This document shows positions 7,742 through 16,470 of a stretch of DNA of 16,470 bases, one piece after another; the stretch's first letter is position 1, and each line of letters opens with the position of its first letter. The notes beneath the pieces were generated by a model, which saw only the letters and a list, made by a program, of their open reading frames with translations, was not told where the DNA came from and did not search any database. This DNA comes from Echinostoma caproni (taxonomy: Eukaryota; Platyhelminthes; Trematoda; Plagiorchiida; Echinostomatidae): NCBI GenBank assembly GCA_900618425.1, contig UZAN01041754.1, forward strand, positions 1 to 16,470, in the 5' to 3' direction. The translations under genes and the position numbers were made by a program.

Positions 7742-10145
7742 CTCAAAACAAGTAAGTAGAAAAACTTGTTGTTCTCGATTATCTACAATCAGGTGATCGC
7801 GAAAATATGAAAGAAAAACTTTGATAACCGTGTCCAAATTTGCGGGGGTAGTTATTACTGCAAACATTAAAATACTTGCGATATTCAATGGAATAACTTT
7901 TCCAGAATATACTCATCTTGTCTGATAGTGGCTCGATGGTGGTGATAACCAAACTGTTGAAGGTGCCGTCACCGGATACTATGAGTGCTTGGTTTTGAAT
8001 CGCGACCCTGCCAGCCAAGGTTGCAGGTTCAGTACCATGCCTAAACTTTCAGGGCCTTATATGTTGTACGCCACTGCAAGTCCCAGTGCTTAGTTCACCG
8101 AGTTCGATAAGTGAACACCAGCTACTCGTGGTTCTAGAGGTTTCCCCGTCTGCTATTCATCACACAATGTTGTTATACACTGGAACTTCGTATCTCCTTA
8201 CATCCCCCAAGGTTTCATCCTTACTTCTATTCACAACGGCTTCGGTCAAAGAAATGCTTTTACTTTCCTGCTATGTGTTCTGGAAAATCTGTATTAAGCT
8301 ATAGTTTACAAATCTTTGCATCAACATTTAGATTAGTCCAGTCAAAACGCGAAACAACACATCACTTCAGAAAGCTCTTCCTTCCGGTCTCACGCACCAT
8401 GTTATATTCCTGATCTAGAAGTAATCTGTTTGAAGTAATCTGTTTGCAGAAGGGACCTGAAGAGGGAAGAACACCTCTGAATCAGTAGGCATTCGTATGT
8501 TTTGGGGACGTTTTTTCTCTTTTTTCAGTTTCAATCATTTACTCAATCCTGATTCGCGGCTTCCACTAGTCTTAGAATAGCCAGATTAGGTGTGTTCGAT
8601 ATGTCTGAAGCGTTTAGCGAGATGACCTAGAGCGTGTTAACCTGGGTGGATGCTCAATATCGGTGGCCTAATCGAACTGCCAAAACATACAATCTTTCCG
8701 TTTGATGCATGCTCGCCTCTTTTAAATATCTCCATCAGCGATGACATGGCACTGGTTTTGATTAATCTTACATTTTCGTAGCAACCTGAGATGAGAAACG
8801 GTTCTATCAGTATATTGCTCAGAGTGCTGTAGTTCCACGGAGGATAACGCGTGCATCGTCTTTGCTTTACCATGTGAATCACAGATGGCAGCCGAAAATG
8901 TGTGGTAATGCAAAGGGATAAAACTTTTACATCGTCACTTTACTGTATTTGCACTTACTATATTCTTAAACAGCTGGCGAAAGTTCTTAAGTGAAACCGG
9001 TAGCCTTTGTTAAATCGGTCACAATAATTTCTTCTCCGCACTGCCCTAGGTTTCATCATCCCATTTATCCTCATGCTGGTGGGGGACTGAATCGCACGGT
9101 TCATTATGTTTTGTTACCCCTAGTGTAGGGTGGTTTTCAAAGGGCTGAAACTTGTCTCCTGAGGATCCTAAAACCTTTTGAACAGCTGTGAAATATCAGT
9201 TACTCTTCGTTGCAGCCCGCTGCCTGCCACGTGTTTTTGCTTTACTTTTTCGCACCATAGTTTAAAAATTCTTTTTCAAGGACGTACGCGTTTTCTAAAG
9301 TTATTCTAAACCTTATTGAAATTTCCACCTACAATTAGAGTTTCTTGATTCATATCATCATTTAAATATGACCCATTTATCGTCAAATTGTAATTTCATA
9401 CCTGTGCTACTTTTATCATGGCGGATGAGAAACATCTCACAAAAGCTGAAACAAACTGAAGGAGATTGATCTAATTACTCAGTAGTTTATAAATTACAAA
9501 TACTCCAGTTGAGGGAACTAAAATATGTACAGTCTGAGTACATTCAGAAAAAGAAATGGATTAAAGAAGTCTCCGTTCATCCTGTTTACTAGTAGGATGG
9601 ACATAAGAGATCAATGAATATCCGTTATCCAATCTATTGTACAGTTCTTTTGAGATCGACAGAGCATCTTTCGGGTGTACCGTATGGACTCAATGGATTT
9701 ATAGCAACTGAACTTCCTGATTGTTCCATGCACTTACCGATGAAAAATTTGCAACCTGTTCATTGGCTTACTAATTCGCCTATTCTAGCAATATGAATGT
9801 GCTGTGAAAATGAAGCCCCGAAGTTCTCGCCTCATCGTAGTACCAGTGCAGTGACCGCAAGTATTGGACTCATTGAGGCGCGTGTTCTCGGGCCTGGTCC
9901 TCCTCGATTCAAACTCTCTCAAACAATATCGGCAGATGCAATTACTGCACCAAGCCATTCATTTTGGCAAATAAGTGAATAGTACACTAATTGCTGGTAA
10001 ACTGCATACAGGTATTAAGAAACACCTCGGTAGGAGCAGAGATGTGTGTATAACCAGTCGAATCGGTAAGAGCGGGTTTATCTATCTGTCAGAAAACTGG
10101 TCTCGATGCTGCTGTTATGGTTTCAACAGTGGGATGCGTACTTAC
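7742..10145. other. Stretch without supported gene
   Basis: Probable upstream PDE4 intron or flank. The minus-strand open frames at 7779-8018 and 8637-8913 and the plus-strand frames at 8086-8304 and 9614-9982 have no recognised similarity. Isolated donor-like sites (for example GTAAGTGC near 8965 and near 9737, minus strand) have no coding segment attached. A two-copy tandem of the 14-mer GAAGTAATCTGTTT lies at 8418-8445. No UCR1 motif (such as TPFAQ or ESFLYRSDSD) was found in any frame inspected. Confidence 0.5.
8418..8445. repeat. Two-copy 14-bp tandem duplication
   Basis: GAAGTAATCTGTTT is repeated directly and exactly at 8418-8431 and 8432-8445. A recent slippage duplication; no coding context. 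Confidence 0.9.
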
Positions 10146-10150
10146 GCCAT
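10146..10150 (-). CDS. Candidate start exon (ATG-GC then donor) for a short PDE4 isoform
   Basis: On the minus strand the sequence AATAAAATGGC is followed directly by GTAAGTACG, a near-perfect donor. The ATG has A at -3 and G at +4, a favourable start context, and an in-frame TGA lies about a dozen codons upstream, so this could be the coding part of a first exon whose 5' UTR runs to higher coordinates. The two trailing bases are in the phase needed by the candidate exon at 6452-6391, giving Met-Ala followed by Ser-Arg-Phe. Only the motif and phase support it; chance is quite possible. Confidence 0.2.
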
Positions 10151-11045
10151 TTTATTGACAACCTCAAAATATGTGTCCAACAAATGTCAACGAAATAAAC
10201 ATGAATATTTTCCATATGAGTGTAATTATCAATATTTTATCAACCATCCCGATGTGGGGATCACACAAAAGAAAGGTCTGGATTCTCGCAAGGATCCGAA
10301 GCCCAACTAACGGAAAATCAAGGCTCTTGAGGTGCACTAGCCAACGAATTAAGGTCCTCATAGTTTAGACATAATAGGAAAATCGATGACAGAAATGTTA
10401 CTAATCATCGTCACTGATTGATATCGACGGGGCGTCGAAATCAAAGCGCTTTATTGACCAATGAAGATTAGTGGTATCAACCGAGATCGCTGTACTACCA
10501 CATCCCTGTATAGCCCTGTATATTTAGAAAAATGGGAATAGATTTCAGGCGCACGCAAACCGATGCGTTTACGAGGTCAAACAATTGTCTCTTTAAATCG
10601 AACTGTTCCTTTATACGATAACGTATCACACTTTACCAACAAGAATGGGAGGCAATGCAGTTTTTATATGGAATCATTAATAATATATAATAGGATGCTA
10701 ATATTATGAATGTATAACTCAATTTCCTTCCTCCTTCCTTTACCTCCTCCATATTCCTGTACTGGTAGCGGGTCAGACCTATTCGGTCTCCATTTACCTA
10801 ACACTGAAACATAATGTTGCACATCGAAACCATCCTTTGTTTTTGACAAAGCTGGCGTAACACGATGATTATACTAATACGCGTCACACAAACCAGTTTT
10901 TTGTCTGTGTAATTGTGATACATTTGCATCCAACGATACTGTTTATCTCCCGGTCATTTATGTAACCAGTTCCATTTCCCAATGGGTGTGCGTTTACTGC
11001 GTACCCAAGCGGTGCTATACTCATAAAGATGCTTCCACGCTTCTT
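10151..11045. other. Stretch without supported gene
   Basis: Two opposed 65-codon frames at 10164-10368 and a 61-codon minus frame at 10664-10849 are present, none recognised. The segment 10720-10850 has a pyrimidine-rich run (TTCCTTCCTCC type) followed by a moderately GC-rich piece that could be part of a repeat. Confidence 0.4.
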
Positions 11046-11163
11046 TTTCGCCTGTTCGCCGAGCTCGGGTATGGTTTCGCAAAACGTTTCATCATGAGCA
11101 TAAGTGGCATCGTCAGTACCTGTGAAGTGGCACTGTTCTGCTTGGACCCGTTCGTTTATATAC
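11046..11163 (-). repeat. Copy A of a diverged, coding-like inverted repeat
   Basis: Read on the minus strand, it aligns with the plus strand at 12352-12474. Both begin with GTATATAAACGAAC, share GCAGAA, TG-CACTT-ACAGG and end in CGG-GAACAG-CGAAA. In its longest frame copy A reads YINERVQAEQCHFTG, part of a 103-codon frame at 10884-11195. A member of an unidentified dispersed repeat family is likely; no enzyme motif is visible. Confidence 0.7.
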
Positions 11164-12351
11164 GTGTTCTTGTTCACCGAATATCTACAGAACAAGCTGC
11201 AATAACCGTCCAGAACACTAAATCGAAAAAAACTACCAACAGGTATCAGCGAACATCAATTGGTAGTCAGGAGACATGACTAATTATCACTGATTTTGCT
11301 CCTTGAAAATCAAAAAGGACATCTACTCAGCTTCGAAAAACGAGTCGAAGAATTTTTCCCGAGTTGAGATTCTTCAATCACCTTAATAAATAGGCACATC
11401 GAATTGGATCACGTGCACTCGCCAATGCAACTCAAGGATCCGATGACGCAACTACAGTTCACGTCGTGAACTGAGAACAAACCGATACCGCAATCAGGAT
11501 AGAACAAATAACCCGACCCTTAACCCCTGGCGCCAATTCAATGGGCGAACCGGGCGACACACAGTGAGGACAAGAAATAAAATAGTTTGTGGGGAGAAAA
11601 CACATATGCCTCACGATCCAAGTAGGGTAACTCCATAGAATTTTGGATTATATTTTCTCACATATGCACAATCACCATTTTTGAGAATCAAAAAACGACA
11701 GCCAAATGAAAAGTTGAAATAAAAACCTCATTGAATCGTCTTCAACTTCAATTAATAGGTATTGAAAAATAGATTTTTCACTGAGGCAAGTTAATTGCGG
11801 CCTCTCATCCACCCTCGTGGATTTTGATAATTGAAGTCAGTTTCAAATCGGGTGCACTAGGCATTCCCCCTCTAAATATCGACATACCTTCTCGGCATAC
11901 TCTCCATTCAGTTTTGAATGATGCCCTTATTCACTCTCTAAATAAAGATTCCTGTTATGCGTGCGTTTTTTGGTAAACTCTGAAGTGTTGGTACACACTT
12001 CGAACAATAATATTGATAATAGTAATAATGGGCTAAATGTTTTCTGTTAGGTTCATACCTGTGCTGCATGCAGATCACACCACCGTTTCGAGGCCAAGAA
12101 ATAATAACTCGCATTGCGTTAGATATGAACTGTGACGTCATCCTAATTTAGGTGAAGTACTTTTGTCGCTGCGAACTGTCCGTTTTTGTTCGATATATAT
12201 CTTCATTAAAATGGAAGGCAATTTGATCAGATTTCCTGATTGAAAGCTTTTCATTTTGTTGTCGTCCATATTCACAAAATGTTAATTATTGTGCATTTTG
12301 GAACGAATATCATCTGAAAGTTAGGATATCGCAATACTTGTGCTGTGGGGT
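11164..12351. other. Spacer between the two inverted repeat copies
   Basis: About 1.19 kb, AT-rich, without a recognised gene. A minus-strand 67-codon frame at 11938-12141 is not recognised. An interrupted AAT-rich patch lies at about 12005-12030. Confidence 0.4.
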
Positions 12352-12474
12352 GTATATAAACGAACTAGTACGAGCAGAAAGCTGTCACTTTACAGGCATT
12401 AACCATGTCAACTCGGCTGGTGGTGGTGAAATGCTTGCAAACAAATTATTGACAAGTTCGGTGAACAGTCGAAA
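12352..12474 (+). repeat. Copy B of a diverged, coding-like inverted repeat
   Basis: Plus-strand counterpart of the copy at 11046-11163. Its frame reads YINELVRAESCHFTG at the matching place and belongs to a 102-codon open frame at 12338-12646. In the first 15 aligned codons most silent differences are at third positions (Val, Cys, Phe, Gly), which suggests descent from a protein-coding sequence. Confidence 0.7.
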
Positions 12475-12921
12475 TAGAGTTCTGTTCATCCAAGCTATGC
12501 GAACCGTTTTGTTCTGTGTGTTTTTTCAAGAAGCTGTATTTCCTATTTTGACCAGTATTATATTTTTTGTCAACCCCCTCGGTGTCCCGTTGTCAAAACT
12601 CACGCACACCTCGTTTGGACAAAGTCTCGGAAGGAATCCCCAATGAATTAACAAACGGGGTGGCATGTGATAAATCAGTATGCTCCCATAGTCTTCATTA
12701 GCTCTTCCATTGAATTGTCCGCATTCTCAGAAGTACATTAAACCTAATGTTAAACAGGTAATCCGACTGCCTGTAACATATCTAAACATCTCTGTGCCCC
12801 GGATTGAACGGAATTGGAAAAAAACACGAAGTTCTTGATTGTCTCTTGTGATCTTGGAGCACACCGGGTAAGTTCTAAATCCTACGCTCTCGGTTGGAAT
12901 AGGTGATTCTTTTCTGTCCTC

Positions 12922-12927
<6 letters not shown>

Positions 12928-12965
<38 letters not shown>
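12928..12965. repeat. (TG)n microsatellite
   Basis: About 19 TG units, followed after a short interruption by TGTCTGTGTGTGT and then a G-rich stretch (AGGAGGGGTGGGGTGAGGG) to 13002. Confidence 0.95.
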
Positions 12966-12966
<1 letters not shown>

Positions 12967-13019
12967 AGTTTGTCTGTGTGTGTAGGAGGGGTGGGGTGAG
13001 GGTTGAGGTCAGTTCACCG

Positions 13020-13499
13020 TGGATTTGAGAACGGCATGTTCTACTGCGTTCGTGCTTCTACTGCAGCATGACAAGTGGTCTGTGGGTACACTGTTTTGCG
13101 TGGACATGCTGACATCGGGTACGGTCCCATTGACACCCAAGCAACATCCCCGGAACTGGATAGACATGCCTGTGGAATGGCGTCAGTGGTCTTGAACGGA
13201 GAGTACAGTGCACGTCTCTTATTCAATGAAGCATTCAAAGTGTAAAAATTGAGTTTGTGAAAAGGGACACGTTATAGGGTGGAGAGGAATCAACTGAGAC
13301 AGACAGAACCTTTTGTTCGAGCTAGATTAGGGGGTGAGCTTGCTGGATTGAGAGCCAGGTTTGGAACCGATGTAGATCAGCATACGCACACTGAATATGC
13401 GTCACNTCACACCCCGGACAATGAGGAAACGTCCCCGTTCAGATTGGTAAATCGCAGACTGGGAATCATCTTTGGTAATCAAATAAAATAAATAAATAA
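13020..13499 (+). mobile_element. Possible decayed retroelement fragment ending in an (AAAT)n tail
   Basis: A more GC-rich block than its flanks. The plus strand holds two successive open frames, one at about 13068-13244 and a 70-codon one at 13279-13491. Directly after the second comes AAATAAAATAAATAAATAA (13481-13499), a simple tail of the kind left by non-LTR retrotransposons. An N at 13406 interrupts it. The translated text (for example RARLGGELAGLRARFGTD) matches no family I can name, so the class is unknown. Confidence 0.35.
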
Positions 13500-14360
13500 C
13501 CAAGCGACGGAAAGTATTCAGGTATATTGTCTTAAGGAATGTGAAATGACGTAAAATAATTGAAAACATTTTTTCGGTTTAAACTTACATCCTATAGATT
13601 TTACAATTTTTCTCCTTGGGTAACGGNNNACATTTAAAATGATGTATATGTGATATGTCGGGGGCATGTCAAAGCCGATGGTAACATTTACATGTGGGAA
13701 TCTCAGCCCATCAACTACTACTTGATAAAAATTAATGAAAGCGAACAACAAACAATCCTGTTTGAATCCAATTGATCCATTTTACTCTCCAGTCTTGCGT
13801 CAAGTCATGACAAAAGAAGTTGAGGCGCATCACGAAATAGCCTAGAGTAGAAAGCATGCGAGTTTGACCATCAAATCAGTATTATCTTTGTGAGCTGCCA
13901 GTTGGCACGATTCAACGTAGCCGGACCGTTGCTTGCACCGCTTAGTTCCAATGCTGAAGGTCATATGGTCGACACAAGGTGATCAGAATAGCGCGGATTA
14001 TTATTATTATTATTATTATTATTGGGGGTTGAGAGGGACCAAATACAATCAAAACGCCTTGTGCATTAAAAACCTTTTGGCACAGCCGGAATTTTGTTGA
14101 GAGTTTATGAAAAGAAAAGAAAGTGGGCTGATAGAGACTATGCAGTTGATCAGTGAGTGGAAGGGTATACGGTAAAACTGTGCTCCGCTTCTTGGAAGTG
14201 GAGGTTGTATCTTGCTTGGTATTGATGCGTGGAATATGTTTTGAACTTGCATTTCAAAACGTTTGTTTCAAATGCAGGGTAATTTCCTTATATTCTTAGA
14301 ACATTGTAAATAGTGGAGAAGATTTTCTTTCTCACTGTCTTGAGGGCAGTGTGAACCGCT
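13500..14360. other. Stretch without supported gene; contains (ATT)n
   Basis: AT-rich. Three Ns lie at 13627-13629. Open frames on the minus strand at 13518-13751 and 14049-14252 have no recognised similarity. The (ATT)n at 13997-14023 is the only clear structure. Confidence 0.4.
13997..14023. repeat. (ATT)n microsatellite
   Basis: Nine uninterrupted ATT units, preceded by a GC-richer segment (about 13900-13996), which may be the end of a retrotransposon copy. Confidence 0.92.
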
Positions 14361-14440
14361 GATTTTCGCGTACGGAACTCGAACTAGGAACCATCGGGTT
14401 GGAGATCAGGAGGCTTCCGTCCGATGGCGCCAATAGTCAC
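14361..14440 (-). mobile_element. tRNA-like SINE fragment
   Basis: On the minus strand TGGCGCCATCGG (14432-14421) resembles an A box with two mismatches, and AGTTCGAGTTCC (14385-14374) is a good B box. The spacing of about 59 nt is that of a tRNA. A functional tRNA is unlikely because arms and anticodon loop do not pair convincingly. It differs from the element at 1665-1735, so if both are real they belong to different families. Confidence 0.4.
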
Positions 14441-14635
14441 GTTAGTTAGATCATTCTTGTTTTACTGCTTAAACAGAGTAACACACGTTTTACTCAATCC
14501 AAAAATGTACGTTTTCGATGTATAGACAATACGAATTTAGTAGTGATAGGGTATCATGCATACACAGTAGCTTTATTTCCATGTGCGACTTATCCAACCA
14601 ACGCTCTCAACAACAGTAACAACCTCCTCCGCCTG

Positions 14636-15082
14636 TCACCAATCCACCGCCATTCCTAGCTTGCGAACTAACAGTCTTGTCACAGAGAAGAACACAGAAA
14701 AGGGTAGAAAATTGCGATCTGAACAGACCAATTCGGTTTCCGGGAAATCAACGTTATGACAGTCCTGGAATGGTGAAAGCTGATCAATGAGGGCTATATA
14801 CGTGTGTTCGACGGAACCGGGTTCATCTCCAATGTCTGCATAAAGGCGTGTACAGGCTTTGCATTTCTCCAGTAGGCACTTTTTCCAATCGGCATACCTG
14901 GGGCGTGTTCGCGTAAACTCGCGCGACAAAGAGATGCATACGAAATTGAATATACTAAAATCGTCTGGTACTCTCGCGGAAAGCAAACAGTTCACCATCG
15001 ATTCGCACACAGATAGATACACACACGTATTATACCGTCCAATCTGCAGTACTGTGCCTGTTAGCCGTTGACTCAGGAACAC
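14636..15082 (-). CDS. Unrecognised 148-codon open frame, possible exon or repeat ORF
   Basis: The longest uninterrupted frame outside the PDE4 exon. Its middle part, from RPRYADWKKCLLEKCKAC to SPFQDCHNVDFPETEL (about residues 62-117), looks protein-like: charged, with several Cys and little low complexity. A possible acceptor, CACGCCCCAG at 14908-14899, would start an exon at 14898. No convincing donor is seen within the frame. I recognise no domain. It could be an exon of a neighbouring gene, a far-upstream PDE4 5' exon (same strand), or a fragment of a mobile-element ORF. Confidence 0.25.
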   Translation of the reverse strand: MFLSQRLTGTVLQIGRYNTCVYLSVCESMVNCLLSARVPDDFSIFNFVCISLSREFTRTRPRYADWKKCLLEKCKACTRLYADIGDEPGSVEHTYIALIDQLSPFQDCHNVDFPETELVCSDRNFLPFSVFFSVTRLLVRKLGMAVDW

Positions 15083-15471
15083 GATCAGTGCTCATCCACT
15101 GGTCTTGAGGACAGCAATGTGGCCAATTGGAAAACAAACATATTTAGAGCTTACGGAATAAATGTTGGCAGAACTGTCAGTTCCAAGCAACAATCAATAT
15201 TTGCTTTCATGTTTGATCCCGTTTGACGAAGGAATTTTCAGGCCCAAGATGTCAGTCATTCGAATGAATTATCCGCACAGGTTACAACATGCCTCGGTTA
15301 CCCCCATTGAGAATGTTTCTACTTTTGAGCTGATCGAAGCAACGGGGTGCAATGCAAATGGTTTTGCATTCTCTGTGTTGAGTTTGAATCGATCGAATAG
15401 CAGCCGCTTTTTTATAAATGATGCGAGAAACAGCATGTTGAGACGCTTAAAAAAGCTGGCGGGAGGAGGTA

Positions 15472-15489
15472 GGGCGGGGTGGGGTCGGG
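15472..15489 (+). other. G-quadruplex motif
   Basis: GGG, GGGG, GGGG and GGG separated by loops of 1, 1 and 2 nt: a canonical intramolecular G4 pattern with very short loops, preceded by GGGAGGAGG. Confidence 0.8.
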
Positions 15490-15918
15490 ACTAGATAAGG
15501 TCTGATGTCTGAATGTGAGTCCACGGAGGTCGGAGAACCTTAGTTTTTATTGTTCTATCAACTGTACCCAACTTCTTTTCAAAACAAAATTGAAACTCAA
15601 AATAACCGTTACATCGTTATTTGTGCAGCCACCGCTTACAGACTTAAGTAGAGGATGATTTTCATCCCTCTGAGGAAGATATTAACGTGCCTGTTGTACC
15701 CTGGTTGGACCAAATTCTATTCTGTAACGTTCAATTGATCAATGCTTCACCGCTGGATACCGAGAACCCACGAAGTTGTTGAGTGGTTAGTCAATTGGAA
15801 TGCAAGCATCTTGATCAGAAAGAGGAAGGCAACAGTTAATCGATTTTTGGGGAATTTTCAAAACATGAGCATCCTCCGTCTGAAATACACTCAGAGGTCA
15901 ACTGCAATTCACGTGTTT

Positions 15919-15944
15919 TGTGTATGTGTGTGTGAGTGTGTATG
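15919..15944. repeat. Imperfect TG-rich simple repeat
   Basis: TGTATGTGTGTGTGAGTGTG pattern, about 26 nt. Confidence 0.8.
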
Positions 15945-16470
15945 TTTCGTACCGAATAAATGACTTTCACCTCGCATAGCACCCAGCACGCTGAACGGTT
16001 GTTGTTGGCTAATCAACACAATACGTCTCGTGTCACATATTTTTGAACAGGAAGGTCTGGAATACCTCGTATGAGGGCAATCAACCGGTATCATTTTTCA
16101 CACTGTCTGTCATAACACGTTTATAAGTTTTATGGGGAAAATGCTCTTCTCTTGTTCCCCTTGACCGTTCATCATAATCAACTGTGTATTGATCTTTTTT
16201 GGAGGAGTATGCTCTTTTCTTTTGTGGGGGAGGGGAGTTCGCTTTAAAATAAAAGGGAATATTAGATTAACCAGACACTTTCAGTAATATTCGGTGTGCT
16301 GTCGTTTTATAACCGAATGTTTCTATTTGCTAGAAAAAATATATAAACCATATGTATTACAACATCTGGTCGGTATCTGAACGTTCACGGAGAGAAACTA
16401 CAATACTCAGTACAAAATAATCTGTTCCTGTATCAATTGCCTTTGATAGGCAATAATATGCCTCTGCTAA

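Larger units (their letters stand above)
15083..16470. other. Stretch without supported gene
   Basis: A plus-strand 110-codon frame at 15162-15494 begins with ATG but has no recognised similarity, and its C-terminus runs through the G-rich motif at 15461-15490. A 73-codon plus frame at 15742-15963 ends in a TG-rich tract (15919-15944) and is probably chance. A small hairpin-capable sequence lies at 15650-15672. Nothing else stands out up to the window end. Confidence 0.4.

Noticed and set aside
12801..12818. tRNA-like element based on CGTTCAATCC on the minus strand
   Set aside because: Only a B-box-like motif; no acceptable A box or cloverleaf nearby.
15162..15494. 110-codon plus-strand gene
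   Set aside because: No domain recognised, no splice or regulatory context, and the end runs through a G-rich simple sequence; length alone is not enough.
1..16470. CRISPR array, bacterial operon, rRNA or functional tRNA gene
   Set aside because: No regularly spaced direct repeats, no ribosome-binding-site gene chains, no rRNA-like blocks; the tRNA-like boxes do not fold into a convincing cloverleaf.

Overview
The window is nuclear DNA of a metazoan, most likely an invertebrate. It is moderately AT-rich, gene-sparse, full of short decayed repeats and microsatellites, and contains spliced coding exons. A parasitic flatworm such as a fluke would fit, but that is an impression from composition and repeat style, not something the sequence proves. 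Single Ns lie at 298 and 13406 and a run of three at 13627-13629, so this is draft assembly.

The one gene I can identify with confidence is on the minus strand: part of a cAMP-specific 3',5'-cyclic phosphodiesterase of the PDE4 (dunce) family. Two consecutive coding exons are clear. Exon 5209-5091 encodes the first part of the regulatory UCR2 module, and exon 2433-2038 encodes the rest of UCR2 plus an unusually long acidic linker. The 2.66 kb intron between them has consensus ends (GTGAGT and ACACAG), and the joined reading frame reproduces the family's conserved block across the junction. Transcription runs from high to low coordinates. The catalytic domain must lie beyond base 1, and no UCR1 exon is visible. 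Upstream on the same strand there are weaker, phase-compatible candidate exons: a start exon ending at 10146 and a short exon at 6452-6391, or alternatively an exon at 7741-7669. These could form the N-terminus of a short PDE4 isoform.

Region by region: 1-1660 holds no recognised gene, with an imperfect inverted repeat at 486-569 and a CCAAT/GC-rich patch at 1337-1446. A tRNA-like SINE fragment lies at 1665-1735. The UCR2 exon at 2038-2433 has an (AAT)n microsatellite just upstream of its acceptor. A GC-rich repeat-like block at 2690-3210 lies in the intron. Bases 3214-5090 are the rest of that intron. Bases 5210-10860 are probably PDE4 5' introns with few marks. A diverged inverted repeat pair lies at 11046-11163 and 12352-12474. 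A (TG)n tract sits at 12928-12965, followed by a repeat-like fragment with an (AAAT)n tail ending at 13499. A second tRNA-like element is at 14361-14440. An unexplained 148-codon minus-strand open frame is at 14636-15082, and a G-quadruplex motif at 15472-15489. The last kilobase is unremarkable.

Functionally, the recognisable part is the autoinhibitory regulatory segment of a cAMP phosphodiesterase. Almost everything else appears to be intron and decayed mobile DNA around it.
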